DNA of 64,000 nucleotides. Source: Neptunicoccus cionae (GTDB lineage: Bacteria; Pseudomonadota; Alphaproteobacteria; Rhodobacterales; Rhodobacteraceae). This document shows positions 55,233 to 63,917 of the stretch, piece by piece. A model generated the notes under the pieces. The model worked only from the letters and a program-made list of their open reading frames with translations, did not search any database and was not told the origin of the DNA. The stretch lies in the NCBI RefSeq assembly GCF_002860325.1, contig NZ_PKOJ01000001.1:310001-374000 (forward strand). The letters run 5' to 3'. The number at the start of each line of letters is the position of its first letter. Position 1 is the stretch's first letter. Made by a program: the position numbers and the translations under genes.

Positions 55233-55772
55233 TTAGGATTTCTGTTTCTTCAGGATGTTTTCACCCAGCGCGGCAAGGGCCGCTTTTAACCCACCGTCTG
55301 ACACGTCAGATACGGTCCGGGCAAGCACCTCTTTCTTTTCGGCGCTCAGGGGCGGTTTTTCGGGGCGGTCGTGGTAGAAATCCGCCTGTTTATCGGCAAA
55401 ACCTGTGGGGGATGTCTGGGTGATATGGATGCGGCTGATCGCGGCATAGCCATAGGTGGCGTTCACGCGGTCCTTGATCTGGGGTAGCTGCATCTGCACC
55501 ATCGGCGCGTTGGCACCGGTCGTCAGAAGGGTCAGGGTTGCGCCCATGCCCTGACGGGTATAGCCGACTTTCACAGGGCGGGCGATCCGCGCAACAGACT
55601 CTCCGGCGATTTCCGCCCAATGGGTCAGCAGACGGGTTTCCGAAAACCCCCGCTTTTCCGATGCCTTGCGGATTTGCGTGCCAAGGATACCGCCGGTTTG
55701 CAGAAACCCACGGGCCTTGCGCCGCGTAAACGCGGGCTTGGACGGGGAATTCTTCGATTTCATGGCGGCCAT
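55233..55772 (-). CDS. DUF721 (DciA-like) protein
   Basis: A 179-residue protein of the DUF721 family, related to DciA, which loads the replicative helicase. The core is LLTHWAEIAGESVARIARPV and LTLLTTGANAPMVQMQLPQI. The N-terminal ~20 residues are basic. The start could be the ATG at 55772 or 55763. It is divergent from mutY, sharing about 95 bases. A replication role is known for the family but not shown here. Confidence 0.8.
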   Translation of the reverse strand: MAAMKSKNSPSKPAFTRRKARGFLQTGGILGTQIRKASEKRGFSETRLLTHWAEIAGESVARIARPVKVGYTRQGMGATLTLLTTGANAPMVQMQLPQIKDRVNATYGYAAISRIHITQTSPTGFADKQADFYHDRPEKPPLSAEKKEVLARTVSDVSDGGLKAALAALGENILKKQKS

Positions 55773-55867
55773 GGCTGTCTTAACCTTCGATTCACGTTAT
55801 CTTACGCAGGCAAAGGGCGGATGCCAGCGAATTGGTGGTAAAGAGGTGATAAAACTTGTGTGAGAAG

Positions 55868-56899
55868 ATGACACAGCAGTCGGCAGATTTGCTGGACTGG
55901 TACGATATTCACGCCCGCGAAATGCCGTGGCGTGTCGGCCCCGCCGCACGGCAGGACGGTGTGCGGCCCGACCCCTATCACATCTGGTTGTCAGAGGTCA
56001 TGCTGCAGCAGACAACCGTGGCCGCCGTGAAGGATTATTTCCGCAAATTTGTCAGCCGCTGGCCGACTGTGCGCGATCTGGCGGGGGCTCAGGACGGTGA
56101 TGTCATGGCTGCTTGGGCGGGGCTTGGCTATTACGCGCGGGCCCGAAACCTGCTGAAATGTGCCCGCGTGGTGGCGCAGGAGCATGGCGGTGTCTTTCCC
56201 GATACTTACGACGCGCTGTTAAAGCTGCCGGGCATCGGCCCCTACACAGCCGCCGCCGTTTCAGCCATTGCCTTTGACCGCCGTGCGGTGGTTCTGGATG
56301 GGAATGTGGAACGGGTAATGGCCCGTTACTACAGGGTGTTAGACCCTTTGCCTGCCTCTAAAGAGACCCTTCGGACACTCGCAGACGGTCTGACACCAAA
56401 CCGCCGCTGCGGGGATTATGCACAGGCGGTAATGGATCTGGGGGCGACGATCTGTACGCCGCGTTCTCCGGCCTGCGGGATTTGCCCGTGGATGGCCGAT
56501 TGCGCAGCGCGGCTGGCTGGCGATGCGGCCAGCCTGCCGCGTAAGACACCGAAAGCCGCAAAACCGATCCGGCTGGGCGTTGCCTATGTGGCAGAGCGCA
56601 CAGACGGCGCGGTGCTGTTGGAACGCCGCCCTGACAAAGGGCTTCTGGGCGGAATGCTCGGCTGGCCCGGCAGCACGTGGCAGGAGGCGCCCCATGACGC
56701 AGAGCCACCTCTTGATGCGGACTGGCAGGACAGGGGCGAGGTGCGCCACACCTTCACCCATTTCCACCTGCGCCTTCAGGTCCGCTTTGCCCGAGACGTC
56801 AGCGGCGATCCGGACAGTGGCAGTTTCCTGCCACGGACGCAGTTTTCTCCTGCCGATCTGCCCACAGTCATGCGCAAGGCTTGGGATCTCTGCCGCTAA
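55868..56899 (+). CDS. mutY: A/G-specific adenine DNA glycosylase
   Basis: Removes adenine opposite 8-oxoguanine. It is 343 residues. SEVMLQQTTVAAV has the catalytic Glu; LPGIGPYTAAAVSAIAFDRR is the helix-hairpin-helix; VVLDGNVERVMAR has the Asp; CTPRSPACGICPWMADC gives the [4Fe-4S] cluster (C-x6-C-x2-C-x5-C); a Nudix-like C-terminal domain reads the 8-oxoG. An in-frame TTG at 55856 has a better ribosome site (AGAGG) than the ATG at 55868. Divergent from the DUF721 gene. Confidence 0.95.
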   Translation: MTQQSADLLDWYDIHAREMPWRVGPAARQDGVRPDPYHIWLSEVMLQQTTVAAVKDYFRKFVSRWPTVRDLAGAQDGDVMAAWAGLGYYARARNLLKCARVVAQEHGGVFPDTYDALLKLPGIGPYTAAAVSAIAFDRRAVVLDGNVERVMARYYRVLDPLPASKETLRTLADGLTPNRRCGDYAQAVMDLGATICTPRSPACGICPWMADCAARLAGDAASLPRKTPKAAKPIRLGVAYVAERTDGAVLLERRPDKGLLGGMLGWPGSTWQEAPHDAEPPLDADWQDRGEVRHTFTHFHLRLQVRFARDVSGDPDSGSFLPRTQFSPADLPTVMRKAWDLCR

Positions 56900-56912
56900 C
56901 CCCTTGCGCCCT

Positions 56913-58148
56913 TCAGCCCTTGCGGATCGTCCCGTCGGCCACCCACGCGTCAAAGATTTCCAACGCTTTATCGGCAAAAGCCTGATCGTTGATATGGGCA
57001 TCTACCTCGGAATAGCTGATCGGGTCGGTCATCACCTTGCGGGCTTCATCGGTAAACGCGGCCAGCCCTTCGGGATCATGGGCGACATCACCTTCCCTGT
57101 CCCATTCCTCAACCCCGTGCAGCGGCATGATGAAATGGGTCGGAGCAGTTGCTGTTCCCAGCCGTTTCGCCACTTCGCGGGCGGATTCGCGGCGTTCCTC
57201 GGCGTTGAAGGCAGAAGATTTAATCAGGCGGTTGTGTTCGTGGAAGGGGCGGTCGCGATAGCTTTCGGGGATATCCTGCCAGCCTGCGAAATCCACCAGA
57301 TCGAAACAGCCGGGGGCCACGATTTGTGGGATGCCGCTGCGCCCCGCGCTCAGCATCCGCTGGCTGCCGCTGCTGACGACGGATCCGGCAATGAGATTAC
57401 CGAGTTCCGACAGGCCGAAATCCATCACGCAACAGAACCGCCTCTGTGCGGCAAGGGATTCAAAGGCCATGCCGCCCATGCCGGTGGCGTGGAAAATGGC
57501 AACCTCGTAGCCGCGTTGTTCCAAAGCGGGTTTCAGCAATTTCATGTATTTCAGGCAGGACGACCCGAGCGAGGTCATCCCGACAATGGGCCGGTCGGTA
57601 GAAGGTGGCTCTACCGCACGGGCCGCCCCCAGCACCGCTCCGGCTGCTTGCGACAGGGATGCCTTGCAGACAGAGTTCAGGCCGTAGAGGCCACCCGCCC
57701 AAAGGATCATCTGAATGTCCGCTGACAGGCGTTCCGGCGGGATGATCGGGGAAAAAGAGACTGTTGAAACGACATATTTCGGCACGCCCATCGGCAGCGC
57801 CTGACAGACATCCAGCGCCAGATCGGTGCCCATCGTGCCGCCCAGAATGACTACGCCGTCAAACGCGCCGTCGCGGTACAGCTGCGCTGCTAGCTGCGAT
57901 GCGCCCCGCGCCATGATCTGCATGGCGGTGTTTTCATCGCCAGAGTCGATCGCCGCCTTGATAGAGCTTCCAGCGGCTTCGGCCACGGCATGTTTGGAGT
58001 GGTCACAAGGCTCTGACGGGTCGCCCAGTACGCTGACATCCATCGTCAGAACACCGCCACCCATTGCGGTGATCCGCTCTGCCATATAGTTCAGTTCGTC
58101 GTCTTTCGTGTCATAGGTGCCAACGATCAGAATAGTCTTGTCAGACAT
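56913..58148 (-). CDS. Tm-1-like ATP-binding (UPF0261) protein
   Basis: A 411-residue cytoplasmic protein. ILIVGTYDTKDDELNYMAER is the Tm-1 N-terminal motif; GGTMGTDLALDVCQALPMGV, GMTSLGSSCLKYMKLL and GIPQIVAPGCFDLVDFAG follow. Tomato Tm-1, its distant relative, binds ATP and inhibits a viral helicase; bacterial members are of unknown function and are often next to a TIM-barrel partner, which is absent here. It is the last gene of the catabolic operon, overlapping the kinase by eight bases. Confidence 0.85.
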   Translation of the reverse strand: MSDKTILIVGTYDTKDDELNYMAERITAMGGGVLTMDVSVLGDPSEPCDHSKHAVAEAAGSSIKAAIDSGDENTAMQIMARGASQLAAQLYRDGAFDGVVILGGTMGTDLALDVCQALPMGVPKYVVSTVSFSPIIPPERLSADIQMILWAGGLYGLNSVCKASLSQAAGAVLGAARAVEPPSTDRPIVGMTSLGSSCLKYMKLLKPALEQRGYEVAIFHATGMGGMAFESLAAQRRFCCVMDFGLSELGNLIAGSVVSSGSQRMLSAGRSGIPQIVAPGCFDLVDFAGWQDIPESYRDRPFHEHNRLIKSSAFNAEERRESAREVAKRLGTATAPTHFIMPLHGVEEWDREGDVAHDPEGLAAFTDEARKVMTDPISYSEVDAHINDQAFADKALEIFDAWVADGTIRKG

Positions 58149-59088
58149 GGGTGCCTCCCGAATTCAGCCAGTTTGCAACCACTTGGGTTGCTGTTTTGAT
58201 GTTGCGCGCATTCCGTGCTTCTGCGCCTTCAAGTTCCATCCGCGTTACGATCCAGCCTACATAGGTGCAGGCCCGCAGGGCGATGAACAGAGGCAGATGG
58301 GTGATGTTGATAGCGCGTTCGGACTGGTAGCCGCCAATCAGCGCAGCTTGCAATTCACTGGCGTTGCTTTCTTCGCGGATGCGGAAAATCGTTGTGGCCA
58401 GTTCAAACAGCCGGAAACCGTGGCCGCAATCGTCAAAGTCGATCAGATGCAGGTCGTCCCCGTCGATCAGGATGTTCTCGCGCAGCAGGTCGGCGTGGAT
58501 CAGGCCGAAATCATGCTGCCCCTCCGCCAGTGCCGTTGCAGCCTTCGCGCGAAAGCGTTCAAGCAGCGTTTCTTGCTCTGCCGTCAGGGTCGGATTTTCC
58601 CAGAACCGCCCCCAGAGCGGTGTCTCACCGATCAGACCCTCCGTATCCCAAGCCGGACGGGTGAACCCCTGTGGCGGTGTCCACGCATCAGAGGCCGCAT
58701 GCATCCGCGCCATGGCCTGACCAAGCCTGTAAAACGTGCCTTCCGGATCATCCAGATCAAGAGGCGTTCCGTAGGCGCCCATCTGATGGCCGGGCAACCA
58801 TGTCAGCAAATCGAATTGCGCGCCCTCTAACACTTGCAGATGGGCCCCATCCGAACCGGCAATCGGGCGGGGCAGCGAAAGCCCGGCCCCGTCGAGTGCG
58901 TCCATCCACGCCAGTTCCGAGCGCAACTCCCCGTCCGTGCGATAGCCGCCGCGGTGATGGCGCAGGGCGTAGACCGCATCAGGTGTTGTCACGCGGTAGA
59001 CGCGGTTTTCTCTCTCGGCCACCAGATCCACAGACAGTGTTTCAATATCCCAGCGGTCGATCGCCTTTTGCGCAAGCGTCTCTGTCAT
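58141..59088 (-). CDS. APH-fold small-molecule kinase (hydroxylysine-kinase-like)
   Basis: A 315-residue phosphotransferase of the aminoglycoside-phosphotransferase/homoserine-kinase-II fold. FGLIHADLLRENILIDGDD is the catalytic loop and LHLIDFDDCGHGFRLFELA the metal-binding Asp. The N-lobe begins ~25 (RENRVYRVTTPDAVYALRHH). Human AGPHD1 (hydroxylysine kinase) has the same fold, and it is coupled (ATGA) to a phospho-lyase-like PLP enzyme, so an amino-alcohol substrate such as hydroxylysine or ethanolamine is likely. Confidence 0.82.
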   Translation of the reverse strand: MTETLAQKAIDRWDIETLSVDLVAERENRVYRVTTPDAVYALRHHRGGYRTDGELRSELAWMDALDGAGLSLPRPIAGSDGAHLQVLEGAQFDLLTWLPGHQMGAYGTPLDLDDPEGTFYRLGQAMARMHAASDAWTPPQGFTRPAWDTEGLIGETPLWGRFWENPTLTAEQETLLERFRAKAATALAEGQHDFGLIHADLLRENILIDGDDLHLIDFDDCGHGFRLFELATTIFRIREESNASELQAALIGGYQSERAINITHLPLFIALRACTYVGWIVTRMELEGAEARNARNIKTATQVVANWLNSGGTHV

Positions 59089-60365
59089 GGCTGTACATCC
59101 GTCAGCACCTGATCCAGCGTTTCTACCAGCAGATCCGCGTTTTCGCGCGTGAATTGCAGGTTCGGTCTGATTTTCAGTGTGTTGTAGTGGATGCCGATCT
59201 TGTTCAGCAGCACACCGCGATTGCGCAGTTCCTCAATCACCCGCAACAGATACTCCGTCGCAGGCGCTTTGGTGGCGCGATCCGTCACCAGTTCCGCGCC
59301 AAAGAACATGCCCCGACCCCGCACATCGCCAATGACTATGTGTTTGTCTGCAAGCTCTTGCAGTCTGGCTTTGGCATAGGCCCCCACATCCGCGGCCTGT
59401 TGCATCAGTCCTTCCTGTTCAATCACTTCCAACACCGCCATTGCGGTGGCGCAGGATACTGGATTGCCGCCAAAGGTGTTGAAATAGCGGAATGCAGTGC
59501 GGAATTCGTGCATGATTGCGGATGTTGTTACGACACCTGCCACCGGATGGCCGTTGCCCATCGGTTTGCCAAGGGTCACAACATCGGGCGTGATCCCCTG
59601 ATACTGATGCCCCCACATATGGCTTCCGGTGCGTCCGAAACCGGGCTGGACCTCATCCGCGATCAGGATGCCGCCGGCATCGTGGACAGCTTTCAGCGTC
59701 GCATCAAGGAAACCGGCGGGCAGATCGGGAAAACCTTCATTGGCAAAGAACGGATCAATCAGCAGGGCGGCAAACCCGTGACCGCTTTCTTCCAGTTCGC
59801 CAATCTTTGCCTTCACCTGCTCGGCAAAATACGCCGCCGGATCATCCGAGGGCGGACGATAGCTGTCGGGGGCCGGAACATGGCGGATATGGCCCGATTT
59901 GCCGAATTTCGACGGGTTGGTGGTGGACAGGGCCGAAACTGCCGTGGTGTTGCCGTGATAGGTGTGATCGGTGACGATGATCCCCGTTTTACCGGTCACG
60001 GCCTCTGCCATGCGCAGGGCAACGTCATTGGCCTCTGACCCGGTGCAACACAGCAGCGCAGTGTTCAGCGCATCGTCAAAGGTCGCTGTCAGCTTCTCCG
60101 CGTAATCGACAATTCCTTCGTGCAGATAGCGGGTGTGGGTGTTCAGCGTTGCCGCCTGATCGCACATGGCTTTGACCACATGGGGGTGGCAATGCCCCAC
60201 ATGGGGGACATTGTTGTAGCAATCGAGGTATTTCTTGCCGTCATGGTCCCAGACCCAGACGCCTTCACCTTTCACCAGATGAACAGGCTCTTCGTAAAAG
60301 GTGGACATGTTGGGCCCGAGAACGGCATCGCGGCGGGCAAGGAGAGATTTGCTGAGCGGGTTCAT
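59085..60365 (-). CDS. class-III PLP enzyme, AGXT2L1/AGXT2L2 phospho-lyase-like
   Basis: A 426-residue fold-type I PLP enzyme. The PLP Lys is in TPDVVTLGKPMGNGHPVAGV; LIADEVQPGFGRTG binds PLP. The motifs YNNVPHVGHCHPHVVKA, NTFGGNPVSCA and GDVRGRGMFFGAELV closely resemble human AGXT2L1 (ethanolamine-phosphate phospho-lyase) and AGXT2L2 (5-phosphohydroxylysine phospho-lyase) more than ordinary transaminases. The neighbouring kinase would supply the phosphorylated substrate and the dehydrogenase would take the aldehyde. ATGA overlap with both neighbours. Confidence 0.85.
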   Translation of the reverse strand: MNPLSKSLLARRDAVLGPNMSTFYEEPVHLVKGEGVWVWDHDGKKYLDCYNNVPHVGHCHPHVVKAMCDQAATLNTHTRYLHEGIVDYAEKLTATFDDALNTALLCCTGSEANDVALRMAEAVTGKTGIIVTDHTYHGNTTAVSALSTTNPSKFGKSGHIRHVPAPDSYRPPSDDPAAYFAEQVKAKIGELEESGHGFAALLIDPFFANEGFPDLPAGFLDATLKAVHDAGGILIADEVQPGFGRTGSHMWGHQYQGITPDVVTLGKPMGNGHPVAGVVTTSAIMHEFRTAFRYFNTFGGNPVSCATAMAVLEVIEQEGLMQQAADVGAYAKARLQELADKHIVIGDVRGRGMFFGAELVTDRATKAPATEYLLRVIEELRNRGVLLNKIGIHYNTLKIRPNLQFTRENADLLVETLDQVLTDVQP

Positions 60366-61846
60366 AACTGTATCCATGCGGTTTTCAGGTTGGTGTATTT
60401 GTCCAGCGCGTGGAGCGATTTATCCGAACCGTTGCCCGATTGTTTATGACCTGTCAGCGGCACAGTGTTATCCGGCCCGCCGTAGGTGTTCACATGGACA
60501 ACGCCCGAATTGATTGCCCCGATCATGCGATGGGCGCGGGACAGGTTGGCGGTCCAGACACCGGCGGCCAGACCCAATTCGCTGTCATTGGCAAGCTGTA
60601 CGGCCTCTTCCTCTGTGTCAAACGGCGTTACCGCCAGAACCGGCCCGAAAACTTCCTTGCGGAACACGGTGTTCGACGGTGTCACGCCGGACAGGATGGT
60701 TGGCGCCATATAGCTGCCGCCGGTTTCTTCAAGAATGCGGTTGCCGCCTGTGACGCATTCCGCACCTTCGCTGATTGCGGCTTGCGTCAGGCGCAGGTTT
60801 CCGGCCAGTTGGGTTTCCGAATTGACCGCACCAATCTGGGTGTTCAGGTTCAGTGGATCACCAACCTTGAAGGCTTCGGCGTGGGTTTTCAGTGCGGCCA
60901 CAAAATCGTCGTGAATGCTGCGTTCGACCAGCAGGCGGGACGCGGCCACACAGACCTGTCCCGCGTTTCGGAAGATGCCTGCCGCCGAAACTGCCGCCGC
61001 CTTATCGAGATCGGGCGCGTCGGCAAAAACCACATTCGGGGATTTCCCGCCCAGTTCCAGATAGACCCGTTTCAGGTTCGACTGGGCCGAAGCCTCCAGC
61101 AGCTTGCGCCCCGTCATGCCCGATCCGGTAAAGGCCAGCACATCCACGTCCATAGACCGTGCCAGCGCATCCCCTGCGATCCGGCCATCGCCGGTGATGA
61201 CGTTCAGCACACCCGCAGGCAAACCGGCGCCCGCAGCGATTTCAGCCAGCCGCAGCAGAGACAGGGATGCGGTTTCAGCCGGTTTCACCACGATGGAATT
61301 GCCCGCTGCAATGGCTGGGGCAATCTTCCACGCGCCGATCATCAGCGGGAAGTTCCAAGGGATAATAGCACCGACCACGCCGACCGGTTCGTGATGCACC
61401 AGACCCAGCGTGCCGGCTGCGGTAGGGGCGATTTCGCCCGGAATCTTGTCGATGGCTTCGGCGTAATAGCGGAAGGTTGCAGCGGCGGAACCGGCCTCGG
61501 CCTTGTAGGCCATAGCAAATTCCGTGCCGTTGTCGCGGATGCCAAGCACCGACAGCGCCAGCGCATCGGCCTCAATCGCGTCGGCCACAGCAAAAAGAAT
61601 TTTTTTGCGGGCAGCAGGGGCCAGTCGTGACCAGCGCCCGTCGTTAAAGGCTGCACGGGCAGAGGCCACGGCCATATCCACCTCGGCCGAAGTGGCGTTG
61701 GCAATCGTGGTCAATTGCGCACCGTCAATCGGAGAAGTCACAGCCATCGGTTCGGCGGCACCTTGCACGGGGGCGTTGTCGATGAACAGGGATTGAGGGG
61801 CTACAGTTTCACGCCGCAGCGCGTCGATTTGCGTTTGTGTCGTCAT
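60362..61846 (-). CDS. NAD(P)-dependent aldehyde dehydrogenase
   Basis: A 494-residue aldehyde dehydrogenase that oxidises an aldehyde to the acid. VGAIIPWNFPLMIGAWKIAP binds the cofactor; LELGGKSPNVVF has the general-base Glu and RNAGQVCVAASRLLV the catalytic Cys. It resembles the gamma-Glu-aminobutyraldehyde (PuuC) type. The ATG at 61846 overlaps the tctA stop; its frame opens far upstream inside tctA. It would accept the aldehyde from the phospho-lyase. Confidence 0.94.
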   Translation of the reverse strand: MTTQTQIDALRRETVAPQSLFIDNAPVQGAAEPMAVTSPIDGAQLTTIANATSAEVDMAVASARAAFNDGRWSRLAPAARKKILFAVADAIEADALALSVLGIRDNGTEFAMAYKAEAGSAAATFRYYAEAIDKIPGEIAPTAAGTLGLVHHEPVGVVGAIIPWNFPLMIGAWKIAPAIAAGNSIVVKPAETASLSLLRLAEIAAGAGLPAGVLNVITGDGRIAGDALARSMDVDVLAFTGSGMTGRKLLEASAQSNLKRVYLELGGKSPNVVFADAPDLDKAAAVSAAGIFRNAGQVCVAASRLLVERSIHDDFVAALKTHAEAFKVGDPLNLNTQIGAVNSETQLAGNLRLTQAAISEGAECVTGGNRILEETGGSYMAPTILSGVTPSNTVFRKEVFGPVLAVTPFDTEEEAVQLANDSELGLAAGVWTANLSRAHRMIGAINSGVVHVNTYGGPDNTVPLTGHKQSGNGSDKSLHALDKYTNLKTAWIQL

Positions 61847-63327
61847 TGGTTTTCCGTAGTGTTGCGATCCCTCCACATGCGCCAGACATGAGAGCCGAGC
61901 ACGACGAGGATCAGAAGAAACAGGATAAAGGCGATGGGACGGTCGATCATATCGAGCGGGGATTTCACGCGCATCATCGAGGTGCGCAGCTTTGCTTCCA
62001 TGATACCGCCCAGAACCATGCCCAGAATGATCGGCACAATCGGCAGGTTGAGCCGCTTCAGCATAAATCCGAACACACCGAAACCGGCAGCAATGGCGCA
62101 GTCGATGGTAGAGTTGCGCAGGGAATATACGCCGACAAAAGACAGGGTCAGAATGATAACGCCCAGAAAACGGGTCGGAATCTGGATGATCTTCAGCAGC
62201 AGGTTGGTGGAACACAGCAGGAAGGCCACCACCATCACGTTCAACACCAGAAGCGCGATATATAGTGCGACAACAAAATCCATCTGGTTCTGAAATAGCT
62301 GCGGGCCGGGTACGACGTTGTGCACGTAAAACACGGACAGCATCATTGCCGTCAGCGCCTCGCCCGGAATGCCAAGCGCCAGTAACGGGATCATCGCGGC
62401 GGCGGGCACAGCGTTGTTGGAGGCTTCAGAGGCGATCAGCCCCTCTGGTGCGCCGTTGCCGAACAATTCCGGCGTTTTCGATCCGCGCCGTGCGGCAGTG
62501 TAAGACATGAATTGCGCGGTAAATTCCCCGACACCGGGGATCATCCCCATCAGCACCCCGAAAGAGGCACTGACACTGGCCACCTTTTTGTAGCGGAACA
62601 GTTCCTTAAAGCCCTGAAACAGATCGCCGGACAAGGTGCCGGTGCGCGGTGCGCGGTTTTTGTCCACCAGCAAGACGATAGCTTGGGAAATGGCGAACAG
62701 ACCCAGCACGACCACGATCAGATCAACGCCGCCGGACAGCCAGCTTTGCCCGAAGGTGTAGCGTTTGGAATACTGGATCGGCTCCAGCCCGATGGTGTTC
62801 AGCCAGATGCCGAAACAAGCCAAAGCACCCGCAATCAGGATCTGCCCGCGATGGGCCAGAACCACCAGAATGATGCCGAGCAGCGAGGCGAGGAAAATCT
62901 CGCGGCTGCCGAAATGGGGGGCGATTGCGGCTAGCATGGGCGACAGGAAGATCAGGCAGACCACCGCAAAGACGCCACCGAAAAAGCTGGCAGAATAGGC
63001 CAGCGACAGCGCGCGGCGGCCTTCGCCCCGTTGGGTCATCGGATAACCGTCATAGGTGGTCAGTGCGTTGACCGCTGTGCCCGGTGTGTTCACCAGTACG
63101 GCAGGTATCGCGCCGCCATACATGGAACTGCCGTAAATCCCCAGCAGCGCGGTCAGACCGACAATAGGATCAAGCGAGAACGTCGCCGGAAGCAGGATGG
63201 CAATCGCCACCGCAGCGCCAACACCGGGAATAGCGCCGATGATGACACCTCCGACTGAACCGACAACAAGGGCGATGAGGACATCCCAGCGGGCGAGGAT
63301 GTCAAAGCTGGAAAGAAGCAGATCCAT
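61843..63327 (-). CDS. tctA: tripartite tricarboxylate transporter, large membrane subunit
   Basis: A 494-residue integral membrane subunit with about twelve hydrophobic segments. VIIGAIPGVGAAVAIAILLP and GMIPGVGEFTAQFMSY are the two TctA signature loops. Its partners are TctB and the binding protein TctC. TTT systems usually import carboxylates, some with amino groups; here the operon suggests the cargo is a precursor of the amino-alcohol pathway. It begins one base after the tctB stop. Confidence 0.94.
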   Translation of the reverse strand: MDLLLSSFDILARWDVLIALVVGSVGGVIIGAIPGVGAAVAIAILLPATFSLDPIVGLTALLGIYGSSMYGGAIPAVLVNTPGTAVNALTTYDGYPMTQRGEGRRALSLAYSASFFGGVFAVVCLIFLSPMLAAIAPHFGSREIFLASLLGIILVVLAHRGQILIAGALACFGIWLNTIGLEPIQYSKRYTFGQSWLSGGVDLIVVVLGLFAISQAIVLLVDKNRAPRTGTLSGDLFQGFKELFRYKKVASVSASFGVLMGMIPGVGEFTAQFMSYTAARRGSKTPELFGNGAPEGLIASEASNNAVPAAAMIPLLALGIPGEALTAMMLSVFYVHNVVPGPQLFQNQMDFVVALYIALLVLNVMVVAFLLCSTNLLLKIIQIPTRFLGVIILTLSFVGVYSLRNSTIDCAIAAGFGVFGFMLKRLNLPIVPIILGMVLGGIMEAKLRTSMMRVKSPLDMIDRPIAFILFLLILVVLGSHVWRMWRDRNTTENQ

Positions 63328-63328
63328 A

Positions 63329-63847
63329 TCAGAAATTCAAAATCATAAAGTTGCGCAATCCGTCGGGCAGATACTCATAGAGCGCGCCTCCGGGGATTTT
63401 CACGCCGAGAAGCGTCTTGAAGATCACTACAATCGCCACACCGGATGCAGCGGCCCAGCCCAGCATCGCCGGACTGCGATAGCCCATTCGTAGGGCCAGA
63501 AGGGAGGTGAAGAGAACAGTGCTGGGCAGATAGCCCAGTCGCGGGACCAGCACCACATAGACCATGAACCAGCCAACGAATTCAAAGGCTCTCAGCCAGA
63601 TTACGACTTCAGCACCGGTGCCGTTTTTGGCCTGTTGCCGCATGTGGGTCAGAAGGTGCAGACCAGTGAATAGGACCATGCCGATCACACCGACACCGGG
63701 CCAGAAGGCGGGCTGTGCAAAAAGTTTCCCTTTGGCGGAAAACTTGGCCTGATCGCCGATTTGCGTCAGCAGTAGAACGGATATTGCGAAGAACAGACCT
63801 ACAAACAGAAACTCTCCGGGTTTGGCTCTTTTCGGTTCGGCGCTCAT
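63329..63847 (-). CDS. tctB: tripartite tricarboxylate transporter, small membrane subunit
   Basis: A 172-residue TctB-family protein with four hydrophobic helices (FLFVGLFFAISVLLLTQIG; FWPGVGVIGMVLFTGLHLL; YLPSTVLFTSLLALRMGYR; MLGWAAASGVAIVVIFKTLL). The ATG at 63847 has GAAGGAG upstream; the frame opens 17 codons before. It lies between the hairpin after tctC and tctA. Confidence 0.9.
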   Translation of the reverse strand: MSAEPKRAKPGEFLFVGLFFAISVLLLTQIGDQAKFSAKGKLFAQPAFWPGVGVIGMVLFTGLHLLTHMRQQAKNGTGAEVVIWLRAFEFVGWFMVYVVLVPRLGYLPSTVLFTSLLALRMGYRSPAMLGWAAASGVAIVVIFKTLLGVKIPGGALYEYLPDGLRNFMILNF

Positions 63848-63870
63848 TTCGTGCTCCTTCGCAGGTTTGG

Positions 63871-63896
63871 AAAAACCGGCCCGATTGGGCCGGTTC
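63871..63896 (-). terminator. intercistronic hairpin between tctC and tctB
   Basis: On the minus strand AACCGGCCC, four-base loop, GGGCCGGTT, then TTTCC. It lies about 20 bases past the tctC stop and 25 before tctB. It may partly terminate, leaving more tctC than tctBA mRNA, as is common in binding-protein operons. Confidence 0.7.
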
Positions 63897-63917
63897 AAAT
63901 CTTGAAACAGGGTAGGA

